64,000 nt of DNA from a candidate division KSB1 bacterium (GTDB lineage Bacteria > Zhuqueibacterota > Zhuqueibacteria > JANLFK01 > Oleimicrobiaceae), in contig JANLFK010000001.1 in NCBI GenBank assembly GCA_024655945.1, forward strand, positions 62,001-126,000, given 5' to 3'. Every line of letters begins with the position of its first letter. The stretch's first letter is position 1. The notes beneath the pieces were generated by a model that did not search any database, was not told the DNA's origin, and saw only the letters and a program-made list of their open reading frames with translations. The position numbers and the translations under genes were made by a program. Positions 52,594-60,602 of this stretch are shown one piece after another.

Positions 52594-54489
52594 TCATAGC
52601 GATTCATCACGCTCATCGTCGACACCTTCGTTGAGCGCTTTCCAGATGCGCTCAGCGAGTGGGCGGGGAATGCCGCGCACGCCAGCGATCTGTTCGATAC
52701 TGGCCTGCCGCAGAGCATCCACAGAGCCGAAGACAGCAAGTAGAGCCTGCCGCCGCGCACTGCCGACGCCCGGGATGAGGTCCAGCGCTGACTCGAGCGT
52801 GCGCTTGTTCCGCAGCAGGCGGTGGTAGGCAACGGCAAAGCGATGCGATTCATCCCGGATGCGCTGCAGGAGCTTGAGCCCCGACGAGTAGCGCGGGATG
52901 TTCTGCGGCTCCGAGCTGCCCGGCACAAAGACCTCGTCGAGCCGTTTGGCCAGAGCCACCACAGGCAGCTGCAAGCCGAGAGAGGCAAGCACCTCCTGCG
53001 CCACGGCCAGTTGCCCCTTGCCACCATCAACCAGCACCAAGTCGGGAAGTTCCTGACCCTCGTTTCGTAGGCGCGTGTAGCGCCGGGTCATGGCCTCGCG
53101 CATCATCGCATAGTCATTTGGGGTCTCAGGGCCCCGTATTTTGAAGCGACGATACTGGCTTTTCACCGGTTTGCCGTTTCGGAAGTAGACCATGGAGGCG
53201 ACCGCCTCGCTCCCACTGATGTTGGAAACGTCAAACGCCTCGATCACCCGAGGAGCTTTGGGCAGACGAAGGTCCTGCTGCAGTGCTGCCACCGCCCGCG
53301 AGACGTGCTCATGCTGACTGGCCTTCTGCAGTTTGAGCTCGCCCAACAGCAGCTCTGCGTTGCGCAGACACATCTTCACCAGTTTCAAGTCCTCCCCCTG
53401 GTCCGGAAGCTTGAGGGTCACCGGGCCCTTGCGCTTCGCCGAAAGCCAGCGCACCACTTGCTCCTGTTCCAGGATCTCGCATGGCACAAAGACCTCGCCC
53501 GGGATGTACTCGCTCTTGACGTAGTACTGCTTGAGGAAAGAGGTGGTGACCGAGGGCAGCGATTCCCCGGTAGCGCCCGACATGTAGAAGTGTTGACGAC
53601 CTACCAATCGCCCTTCGCGCACTCTGAACACCACTCCGCACGCGTCATCGCCGGCGATAGCGGTGGCCAGGATGTCGCGGTCCAGCGCCAAGTTGCTGAC
53701 CACCTTCTGTTTCTGGCGGAATTCATCTAAGGAGGCCAAGATGTCGCGGAGCCTTGCAGCCTCTTCGAAACGAAGCTGGGCGGCAAGTTCGTGCATGCGT
53801 GCCCGCAGGGCTTCAGCGACCGCGTCGCTTCGGCCATCGATGAACTGCACGACATAGTCCACCACTCGGCCGTACTCGGCCTGTCCCACGTGGCCCTCGC
53901 ATGGACCCAAGCACCGCTTGATGTGGTAGTCGAGGCACACCTTGAACTTTCCCTGGGCGATCGACTCTTCAGTGAGCTCATAGGAACAGCTCCGCAAGGG
54001 GAAAATGCGGCGGATGGTCTTCAGCAGGTCTCGCAGGCCGTTCACGTCGGTATAAGGGCCAAAATAGCGAGAGCCGTCCTGCACAACGCGGCGTGTAGGA
54101 AAGACGCGGGGGAATGGTTCGTTGGTGACCCTCAGGTAGGGGTAGCTCTTGTCATCCTTGAGGTTGATATTGTACCGCGGCCGATACTCCTTGACGAGAT
54201 TCGCCTCCAGGATGAGAGCCTCGACCTCGGAGTCGGTGACCACCGTCTCCAGGTCCCGGATCTGGCGCACCATGGCCTGCACCTTCGGCGACTCGGAAGC
54301 TGGCCGGCTGCCGAAATAGGACCTCACCCGTGAGCGCAGGTTCTTGGCCTTGCCGACATAGATGACCTTGCCCAGCCTGTTGCGGAACAGGTAAACACCG
54401 GGCCTCTCTGGAAGATGAGCAAGCTTGACCTCCAGAGGCACCAACCTGTGGTCATCGGCCATGCCGGCCTTTGTGGAATCGTCTGACAT
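52594..54489 (-). CDS. uvrC: Excinuclease ABC subunit C
   Basis: 631 residues from ATG at 54489 (an ATG at 54462 is also possible). Makes the two incisions in nucleotide excision repair. GIY-YIG nuclease at the N terminus (PGVYLFRNRLGKVIYVGKAK), a Cys-containing linker (CLDYHIKRCLGPCEGHV), UVR domain around ARLRDILASLDEF, RNase H-like 5' nuclease (VIEAFDVSNISGSEAVASMV and DLVLVDGGKGQL) and a C-terminal helix-hairpin-helix pair (LDLIPGVGSARRQALLAVFG, IAGVRGIPRPLAERIW). 43 bases after the ClpX-like gene. Confidence 0.96.
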   Translation of the reverse strand: MSDDSTKAGMADDHRLVPLEVKLAHLPERPGVYLFRNRLGKVIYVGKAKNLRSRVRSYFGSRPASESPKVQAMVRQIRDLETVVTDSEVEALILEANLVKEYRPRYNINLKDDKSYPYLRVTNEPFPRVFPTRRVVQDGSRYFGPYTDVNGLRDLLKTIRRIFPLRSCSYELTEESIAQGKFKVCLDYHIKRCLGPCEGHVGQAEYGRVVDYVVQFIDGRSDAVAEALRARMHELAAQLRFEEAARLRDILASLDEFRQKQKVVSNLALDRDILATAIAGDDACGVVFRVREGRLVGRQHFYMSGATGESLPSVTTSFLKQYYVKSEYIPGEVFVPCEILEQEQVVRWLSAKRKGPVTLKLPDQGEDLKLVKMCLRNAELLLGELKLQKASQHEHVSRAVAALQQDLRLPKAPRVIEAFDVSNISGSEAVASMVYFRNGKPVKSQYRRFKIRGPETPNDYAMMREAMTRRYTRLRNEGQELPDLVLVDGGKGQLAVAQEVLASLGLQLPVVALAKRLDEVFVPGSSEPQNIPRYSSGLKLLQRIRDESHRFAVAYHRLLRNKRTLESALDLIPGVGSARRQALLAVFGSVDALRQASIEQIAGVRGIPRPLAERIWKALNEGVDDERDESL

Positions 54490-54532
54490 GCTGAGAAGTA
54501 GACGAACCCGCCCTGGGGGGACCCACGTCACC

Positions 54533-56068
54533 TCACTTCTGCTGACTCCGGCGGTGATAAGCCTCCCTGATGAGCTCTTCGAGCCGGCCTTTCGGATCGG
54601 CCACCACCTTCTCGTCTACCTTGAACTCCGCGCGGTTCAGGAGCTTGACTCCATACTCATAGTCCTTGAGGAGCTCATTGCACACCGCTTCGAAGGGGTG
54701 ACCTTGCTCCTTGGCCATCTGGCTGATCATTTCGATGGCCTTGTCCGTGAAGGTCACCACCACCCCGGTTGAGGCCAGGAGCCTCTTCTGAACCGCCTTG
54801 ATGGCATGCTGTCTGAGGAGCTTTTCCAGCTCCTCGCCAGGATTGTCGACCATGGCAGCGGTGACTGTCAGCTTCTTGATGTCCGTTGACGGGAGTTTCT
54901 TCTCGAACTTGATCAGGACTCTCTCCATGGCGCTGACCAGACCACGCGCCCCTGTGCGCTCGGCGTAGGCTCGCTCGGCGATCCTGCGCAACGCCTCGTC
55001 CTCAAACTCCAGCTCGATGCCATAGGCCACAAAGTCGCGCTTCTTCGCCTGGACGACCACGCTGTTGGGGTTCTTGACAATCCGGTAGAGGTCCTCCACA
55101 CTGAGGTCATTGAGGCAAACGACCACTGGCAAACGGCCGACAAACTCCGACTCGAAGCCGTACTTGATGAGGTCCTCGGAGCGCACCACCTTGAGAAGCG
55201 CTTGCCGGTCGAGGTTCGCCAGGGGTTCGCTCTTTTCGCTCTTGAAGCCGATGGGTTGCTGCTTCAGCCGCTTGCGGATGATGTCTTCCAGCTCGGGAAA
55301 CGCGCCACTGACCACGAACAAGATGTTCTTGGTGTTGACTTTCTTGCGCGTCACCTTGCCCGTGCGCTGCGCCTCCATAGCGGCCTCCATCTGCGCAGCC
55401 AGATCATGCGGTGTCTTGAGGTCTACTTCTGATTCTTCCATCAGCTTGAGCAGGTTGCGCTGCACGCCGGTCCTGGAGACATCCGGGCCGTAGACCGTGC
55501 CGCTGGAGGCAATCTTGTCGATTTCGTCCAGATAGATGATCCCGCATTCGGCAAGCCGGATATTGCCATCGGCCTCCCTGACCAAATCGCGCACCAGGTC
55601 CTCGACGTCGCCGCCGACGTAACCGGTCTCGCTGAACTTGGTCGCATCGCCCTTCACAAAGGGAACGCCTATCTTCTTGGCAATGAGCTTGACGATGAAC
55701 GTCTTGCCTACGCCGGTCGGGCCAATCATCAGGACATTGTTCTTGATGTTGCCCACCAACTCACCTGGGCCACCTGGGGACATTTCCAGGCGCATGCGGT
55801 TGAAATGCGTGCAAATCTTGGTGGCCAGGACCTCGATGGCCTCGTCCTGATTGACCACATATTGCTTGAGGTATGCCTCGAGTTCCTCAGGTTTGAGGTC
55901 AAAGTCGATATTGAGGGGCGGCTCCTCGCGCTGCGTGCGGTCTCCGCCGCTGTCGCCCACCAAGTCCGGTTGCGGCGGAATGATGACCCGGTCGCCGTAC
56001 TTTCGCTTCAGATAGTCGCTGATGTCCTTCTGAATCTCCCAAGGACTGGGTATCTTCTCATCTGCCAT
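54533..56068 (-). CDS. ClpX-like AAA+ unfoldase without N-terminal zinc domain
   Basis: 511 residues. AAA+ ATPase with Walker A GPTGVGKT (116-123), Walker B IIYLDEID (177-184), sensor 2 GARGL and the small domain to about 430. The N terminus (DEKIPSPWEIQKDISDYLKR) has no cysteines, so the ClpX zinc-binding domain is absent. QQPIGFKSEK (271-280) contains IGF, the loop by which ClpX docks on ClpP, so it may feed ClpP with its own substrates. The C-terminal part is extended to about 80 residues beyond ClpX (EFKVDEKVVADPKGRLEELI). A standard clpX is presumably elsewhere. Confidence 0.85.
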   Translation of the reverse strand: MADEKIPSPWEIQKDISDYLKRKYGDRVIIPPQPDLVGDSGGDRTQREEPPLNIDFDLKPEELEAYLKQYVVNQDEAIEVLATKICTHFNRMRLEMSPGGPGELVGNIKNNVLMIGPTGVGKTFIVKLIAKKIGVPFVKGDATKFSETGYVGGDVEDLVRDLVREADGNIRLAECGIIYLDEIDKIASSGTVYGPDVSRTGVQRNLLKLMEESEVDLKTPHDLAAQMEAAMEAQRTGKVTRKKVNTKNILFVVSGAFPELEDIIRKRLKQQPIGFKSEKSEPLANLDRQALLKVVRSEDLIKYGFESEFVGRLPVVVCLNDLSVEDLYRIVKNPNSVVVQAKKRDFVAYGIELEFEDEALRRIAERAYAERTGARGLVSAMERVLIKFEKKLPSTDIKKLTVTAAMVDNPGEELEKLLRQHAIKAVQKRLLASTGVVVTFTDKAIEMISQMAKEQGHPFEAVCNELLKDYEYGVKLLNRAEFKVDEKVVADPKGRLEELIREAYHRRSQQK

Positions 56069-56289
56069 CTCTGCTCAACTCCTTTCCCCCTGTCACACCA
56101 AGTGCCATTTCGGCGCAAATGGCCTCATCTGCGTGCCACATTGGCAGCGCGCCGACTGTTCAATTACCCTCTTGCAAAATGTGTTCCACTGTCTCCGGGA
56201 CTGAAGAATCCTTTACCGTGTGCAGCAGTCGGCATGCTCTGGACTCTGCTCGTCTGCGCGCAAGGCAGGCTTCAGACGAAACCGGCCCC

Positions 56290-56769
56290 TCAACGCGAGG
56301 GCGGCTGTTGGTCAGGGGAGCTTCCTCCTCTGGCCAGCTCAACAAGCATCCAATAGGCTCTTGCGGGGTCCAACTCTTGGGCAAGGAGTTCCTCAGTCTT
56401 GCACAGGATCCTGTCCACAAGAGTGGCAAACCGATAGGAGACTCTGTAGTGTTCCAGGACTTCCTGCCCCCGCTTGCTCAGAAGGTCTGCTACGACTCGC
56501 GACACGCCCAAGTGGACCAGGAGCAGTGCCGCTGCCCGCCCCACGATTTTGTCGTGAACGACAAGCTCTTCCACTGGGATGGTGTGCTTGTGGAGGAAGC
56601 GCTCTAACTCAAACAGCGGATGCAGCCACTTGCGGTCGCTGACGAAGACGAGCCGACCCTCATGAAGAACCTCGAGGCTGTGACGCGAGGGCAGGTCTGC
56701 GTGCTTGTCACCGGGCTGCGAGTCAATTCTCTCCTGAGATGCCAAAGTGGCCTTCCTGTGCCGAATCAA
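56290..56769 (-). CDS. DUF1893 protein (deaminase-like fold), start uncertain
   Basis: The core RLVFVSDRKWLHPLFELERF, VVHDKIVGRAAALLLVHLGV and SRVVADLLSKRGQEVLEHYR matches DUF1893, a small family with a cytidine deaminase-like fold (as in Thermotoga TM1506) and no known activity. The given start is TTG at 56769, which overlaps the nadC end by 47 bases and has no ribosome site; a later unusual start near 56720 behind AGGAGAG is possible and would remove the first 15 or so residues. The C-terminal 40 residues (RFATLVDRILCKTEELLAQE...) go beyond the family core. Confidence 0.65.
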   Translation of the reverse strand: MIRHRKATLASQERIDSQPGDKHADLPSRHSLEVLHEGRLVFVSDRKWLHPLFELERFLHKHTIPVEELVVHDKIVGRAAALLLVHLGVSRVVADLLSKRGQEVLEHYRVSYRFATLVDRILCKTEELLAQELDPARAYWMLVELARGGSSPDQQPPSR

Positions 56770-57622
56770 GGTTGCGAAGCTGAAGCGAAAGATCCAGTAC
56801 GGGCGCGGAATGAGTGAGGGCCCCCACGGAGATGTAGTCCACTCCTGTGCGCGCTATCGCAGCGACGTTGTCCAGCGAAACGTTGCCGGAGACCTCCAGC
56901 TCCACTCTCCCTCCCACCAGCTGCACGCACTCGGCGATCATCTCAAGGGACATGTTGTCCAACATAATGCGATCCACGCCGGCAGCCACTGCTTCGACGA
57001 CTTCGTCGGGCGTCGTCGCCTCGACTTCAATCTTGATTGACTGGTCTTTGCGGGTCTGCCGGCACCGCCGAACCCCCTCGCTCAACGAGCCACAGGCACG
57101 GATGTGGTTCTCCTTGACGAGGAACATGTCGAAAAGGCCGAACCGGTGATTGTGGCCACCCCCGCAGCGGACGGCGTACTTCTCCAGGGCGCGCAGGCCG
57201 GGAGTGGTCTTGCGCGTGTCGAGGATGCGTGCTTTGCTCCCCGCCACCTGCTGCACAAAGCGGGCCGTGAGCGTGGCGATGCCCGAAAGGCGCCCAAGGA
57301 AGTTGAGTGCCGTGCGCTCGCCCACCAAGATGCTGGCCACCGGTCCTTCGATGAGTGCGACGGTTGTGCCCTTTGTCACCGGGGAACCGTCGGCGACCAG
57401 GCCGCGGTACCTGACCTGTACGTCGACATGTGCGAAGGTCATCTCGGCGACGAACTGCCCGGCAATCACGCCCTCCGCCTTTGCGACTATTGCCGCCTCC
57501 CCGAGAAGTTCGCAGGGCACAGTGCTGATGGTGGTGATATCACCATCTCCCACGTCCTCTGCCAAGGCAAGTTCGATGAGTCGCTCTGCCTGGGCGCGCA
57601 AGATAGCATCAGCGTCAATCAT
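56723..57622 (-). CDS. nadC: Quinolinate phosphoribosyltransferase (NadC)
   Basis: 299 residues from ATG at 57622. Makes nicotinate mononucleotide from quinolinate and PRPP in NAD synthesis. Family marks: LAEDVGDGDITT (near 16-27), GERTALNFLGRLSGIATLT, ILDTRKTTPGLRALEKYAVR, GGGHNHRFGLFDM, KIEVEATTPDE and DYISVGALTHS. It overlaps the NTPase gene by 8 bases. nadA and nadB are not in the window. Confidence 0.95.
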   Translation of the reverse strand: MIDADAILRAQAERLIELALAEDVGDGDITTISTVPCELLGEAAIVAKAEGVIAGQFVAEMTFAHVDVQVRYRGLVADGSPVTKGTTVALIEGPVASILVGERTALNFLGRLSGIATLTARFVQQVAGSKARILDTRKTTPGLRALEKYAVRCGGGHNHRFGLFDMFLVKENHIRACGSLSEGVRRCRQTRKDQSIKIEVEATTPDEVVEAVAAGVDRIMLDNMSLEMIAECVQLVGGRVELEVSGNVSLDNVAAIARTGVDYISVGALTHSAPVLDLSLQLRNLDSAQEGHFGISGEN

Positions 57623-58187
57623 CTGTCGGCACTCCCCACTGCTTGAGCCTGGTGAAGACCTGGGCACGGATCCTCTCCTCCTCCCCGGCGGGGACACGCA
57701 GCAGGTGACTCTTGAAACTTGCCATGAGCTTCTGCACAAACGGGCATTCCCCCATTTGCACCACCGCGATGGTTGGCACGCCAGAGGTCAGGCATGTCCA
57801 TATTGCTTCCTGGAAAAGGAGGGAATCCCTTTCCATGCAACCTATCTCATCCATCACCACCAGGTCGGCATGACGCTGGGCCCTTTCGACAATCTGGGTG
57901 CCGAAGAAGTCGAACACCCCGCTGTCCACAGTGAAAGGGCCACCTCGTGGGGCACGCGACCCGGGCACCCTGCGGGCAAAAAGCATCCTTTCGCCCGTCT
58001 GCACGTCGACGATCTCGTATCCCAGCCGATGCCCTGAGGCGCAAACGGCCTTCGTGAAAAAGCCACCCACCGCACAGCGCACATGCGCGAGCACAGAACG
58101 TACCAGCGACGTCTTACCCGCCCCCTTTTCCCCGGTCAGCACAATGACCCGAGGGGACGGCCTGTCATGCCGGAATCGTATCGGCAA
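57615..58187 (-). CDS. THEP1-like nucleoside triphosphatase
   Basis: 190 residues from TTG at 58187, behind AGGGA and starting 17 bases after the hypE stop; a longer frame runs inside hypE. P-loop GEKGAGKT (19-26), Walker B DLVVMDEIGCMERDS, and the family C-terminal region RVPAGEEERIRAQVFTRLKQ identify the THEP1/NTPase family, known to hydrolyse NTPs and possibly act on RNA or DNA. It is embedded between hypE and nadC with overlaps, so it is translated with them. No GTPase HypB is visible. Confidence 0.8.
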   Translation of the reverse strand: MPIRFRHDRPSPRVIVLTGEKGAGKTSLVRSVLAHVRCAVGGFFTKAVCASGHRLGYEIVDVQTGERMLFARRVPGSRAPRGGPFTVDSGVFDFFGTQIVERAQRHADLVVMDEIGCMERDSLLFQEAIWTCLTSGVPTIAVVQMGECPFVQKLMASFKSHLLRVPAGEEERIRAQVFTRLKQWGVPTDD

Positions 58188-58203
58188 TCTCGGGTCCCTA
58201 GAA

Positions 58204-59211
58204 TCAGCAGATGCGGGGGAGTTGCTCGCCCACCAGCATGTCAAGAATGCGGTGCCCGCCGATGGCGGTGCGCAGGAGCACCCTGCCCTGGCTCTCTTTG
58301 ACGACCTCGCCGATGATAGCGGCTTTGCGCCCAAGCGGGTGAGAATGGAAATATGAGATTGCCTGTTCGGCGTGCGCTGCGGGTACGAAAACTATCATCT
58401 TCCCTTCGTTGGCCACGTAGAGGGGGTCAAAGCCCAGCAACTCGCATGCTCCCTTCACCTCATCGGCAACAGGAATGCGCTCTTCCTCGATGACGATCTC
58501 CACGCCTGAGGCCTGGGCGATTTCGTTGAGAGTGGTTGCTACTCCGCCCCTGGTCGGGTCGCGCATGGCATGCACCTCCACGCCGCACGCGAACAACCCT
58601 TCGACCAAGTGGTTGAGCGGCGCCACATCCGAGTGCAGCGCGCCCTGCAGGCTCAGGCCGGCGCGCGCGGCCATGACTGCCATGCCGTGGTCGCCAATTG
58701 TGCCGGTGACGATGACCGCATCGCCGGCTCGGGCGCCGCTGCCGGTAGGTGGCTCTTCCACCAGCAATGTGCCAACGCCGGCTGTGGTGATGAACAGCTT
58801 GTCGGCTGCCCCCGCGGCGACCACCTTGGTATCGCCTGCAACAACCGCCACGCCGGCTTCATTGGCTGCCGCCGCCATGGAGGCGAGCACCCGCTGCAGT
58901 TCGTCAACGCGCAGGCCCTCCTCGATGATGAAGGCGGCGCTGATGGCCACAGGCCGCGCCCCTTGCGCGCTGAGGTCGTTCACCGTGCCAGAAATGGCCA
59001 GCCGCCCGATATCCCCGCCAGGGAAGAAAATGGGCTGCACCACGTAAGAGTCGGTCGTAAGCGCTGCACGAGAGCCAGAAAGTTGGAGCAGGGCGCTGTC
59101 GTTCAGTGCCGCCAGAGCCGGGTTGTGAAAGTGCGGCAGAAAGACCTCGCGGATGAGCGCATGGGTGAGCTGTCCGCCGCTGCCATGAGCCAGCCTGATC
59201 ACCTCATCCAT
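58204..59211 (-). CDS. hypE: Hydrogenase maturation protein HypE
   Basis: 335 residues from ATG at 59211, overlapping hypD by 8 bases. Dehydrates the carbamoyl group on its C-terminal Cys to cyanide for the NiFe centre. The last residues are LPRIC, with the essential terminal Cys; LAHGSGGQLTHALIREVF is the ATP-binding N terminus, and GDTKVVAAGAADKLFITTAG and MRDPTRGGVATTLNEIA are PurM-like blocks. Confidence 0.95.
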   Translation of the reverse strand: MDEVIRLAHGSGGQLTHALIREVFLPHFHNPALAALNDSALLQLSGSRAALTTDSYVVQPIFFPGGDIGRLAISGTVNDLSAQGARPVAISAAFIIEEGLRVDELQRVLASMAAAANEAGVAVVAGDTKVVAAGAADKLFITTAGVGTLLVEEPPTGSGARAGDAVIVTGTIGDHGMAVMAARAGLSLQGALHSDVAPLNHLVEGLFACGVEVHAMRDPTRGGVATTLNEIAQASGVEIVIEEERIPVADEVKGACELLGFDPLYVANEGKMIVFVPAAHAEQAISYFHSHPLGRKAAIIGEVVKESQGRVLLRTAIGGHRILDMLVGEQLPRIC

Positions 59212-60328
59212 GATTGTGCCCCTCCTCGAGGCGCGCCCCGTATTTGTAGCAGGCGGCGCACGTGCCCTCCGTCGACACCATGCAGGCGCCCACCGGCGTC
59301 TCCGGCGTGCAGACCGTCCCAAAGAGGGGGCATTCTCTGGGGTGTATCAACCCGCGCAGCACCTCGCCGCATTGGCAGAGGGGATGCGTGACCGTCTGCT
59401 CCGGCTCTACAGCAATGTTGGCCTCAGCATGGTGCGCGGCGTATTCGGCACGAACTGCCAGGCCGCTGCCTAGGATAATGCCGAGCCCCCGCCACTCGGC
59501 GTCGCACGGCTGGAACACGCGTTCGAGCAGGGCCAGGGCTCGCGGGTTACCCTCCTCGCGCACCACCCGCGTGTATTGCACCTCGATCGCCGCTCTTCCC
59601 TCTGCCACTTGTTCCACCAGCATGAGGATGCCTTGCAGGATGTCCAATGGTTCAAAACCCGCGATCACCCCGGCCATGCCGTGTTTGACCGCCAGAAACT
59701 GGTACGGAACTACCCCGATGATGGCGCTCACGTGCGCCGGGAGGATGAAGCCCTTCAGGCCCAGTCGCGCGTCAGCAGTGAGGGCGGCAAGTGCAGGAGG
59801 CATGACCTTGTGTGCGGAACTGACGAAGAAGTTAGCTACTCCCTTGGCAGCAGCGAGCTCGATGGCTGCAGCAACAGTGGGGGCAGTGGTCTCGAATCCG
59901 ACCCCGAGGAAGACGACCTTTCGGCCAGGGTTCTGCATCCCCACATCCACGGCATCCAAGGGCGAGTAGACCACGCGCACGTCAGCCCGCTTGCTCTTCT
60001 CTAACTCGAGGCTCGAACTGGAGCCCGGCACCCGCACCATGTCGCCGAATGTGCACAACGTGACGTCCGGCCTGCGCGCCAGGGCGATGGCGCGGTCGAT
60101 GTAGTCGTTGGGCGTGACGCAGACAGGGCATCCCGGGCCGGATATGAGCACGATGTTCTCCGGCAGGAGCTGCCGTATGCTATTGCGATAGATGGCCATG
60201 GTGTGCGTGCCGCACACTTCCATGAGGCGCACCTCCGGGAGGCCACGGGCCACGTCGGCGATACGCCTGGCCAGTCCACGGGCAATGGCGCCATCACGGA
60301 ACTCTTCTACGAACTTGACACCGCTCAC
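59204..60328 (-). CDS. hypD: Hydrogenase maturation protein HypD
   Basis: 374 residues, GTG start overlapping the hypC stop (GTGA). Fe-S protein that with HypC assembles Fe(CN)2CO. MEVCGTHTMAIYRN, SGPGCPVCVTPNDYIDRA and VGFETTAPT are conserved; the C-terminal cysteines (HPLCQCGEVLRG, HPRECPLFGTVCTPE, GTCAACYKYG) hold the 4Fe-4S cluster. Confidence 0.96.
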   Translation of the reverse strand: MSGVKFVEEFRDGAIARGLARRIADVARGLPEVRLMEVCGTHTMAIYRNSIRQLLPENIVLISGPGCPVCVTPNDYIDRAIALARRPDVTLCTFGDMVRVPGSSSSLELEKSKRADVRVVYSPLDAVDVGMQNPGRKVVFLGVGFETTAPTVAAAIELAAAKGVANFFVSSAHKVMPPALAALTADARLGLKGFILPAHVSAIIGVVPYQFLAVKHGMAGVIAGFEPLDILQGILMLVEQVAEGRAAIEVQYTRVVREEGNPRALALLERVFQPCDAEWRGLGIILGSGLAVRAEYAAHHAEANIAVEPEQTVTHPLCQCGEVLRGLIHPRECPLFGTVCTPETPVGACMVSTEGTCAACYKYGARLEEGHNHG

Positions 60329-60546
60329 CCGCTTTGCACCCCGAATTCTTGCAGCAGACGAATGGTCTCTTCCGCCTCAGCTTCGTCCAGGACCTGAATG
60401 GCGAAACCAGCGTGGACGATGACATAGTCACCCACCTTCACATCCTCGACCAGCTGTAGGCTAATGGACCGTCGGACGCCTGTGATTTCGGCCACAGCCA
60501 TGTCGCCATCTATCTCTACTACCTTCATCGGCACACCCAAGCACAT
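60325..60546 (-). CDS. hypC: Hydrogenase maturation chaperone HypC
   Basis: 73 residues. Carries the Fe(CN)2CO unit from HypD to the large subunit. Begins MCLGVPMKVVEIDG; Cys2 is essential once Met is removed. VGDYVIVHAGFAIQVLDEAE is typical of the C-terminal half. GAGG precedes ATG; overlaps hypD by 4 bases. Confidence 0.95.
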   Translation of the reverse strand: MCLGVPMKVVEIDGDMAVAEITGVRRSISLQLVEDVKVGDYVIVHAGFAIQVLDEAEAEETIRLLQEFGVQSG

Positions 60547-60602
60547 TGCACGCGCCTCATCTTTCAGTTTCGCATCAGCATCATTTCAACGATCGCCAGC
60601 GG

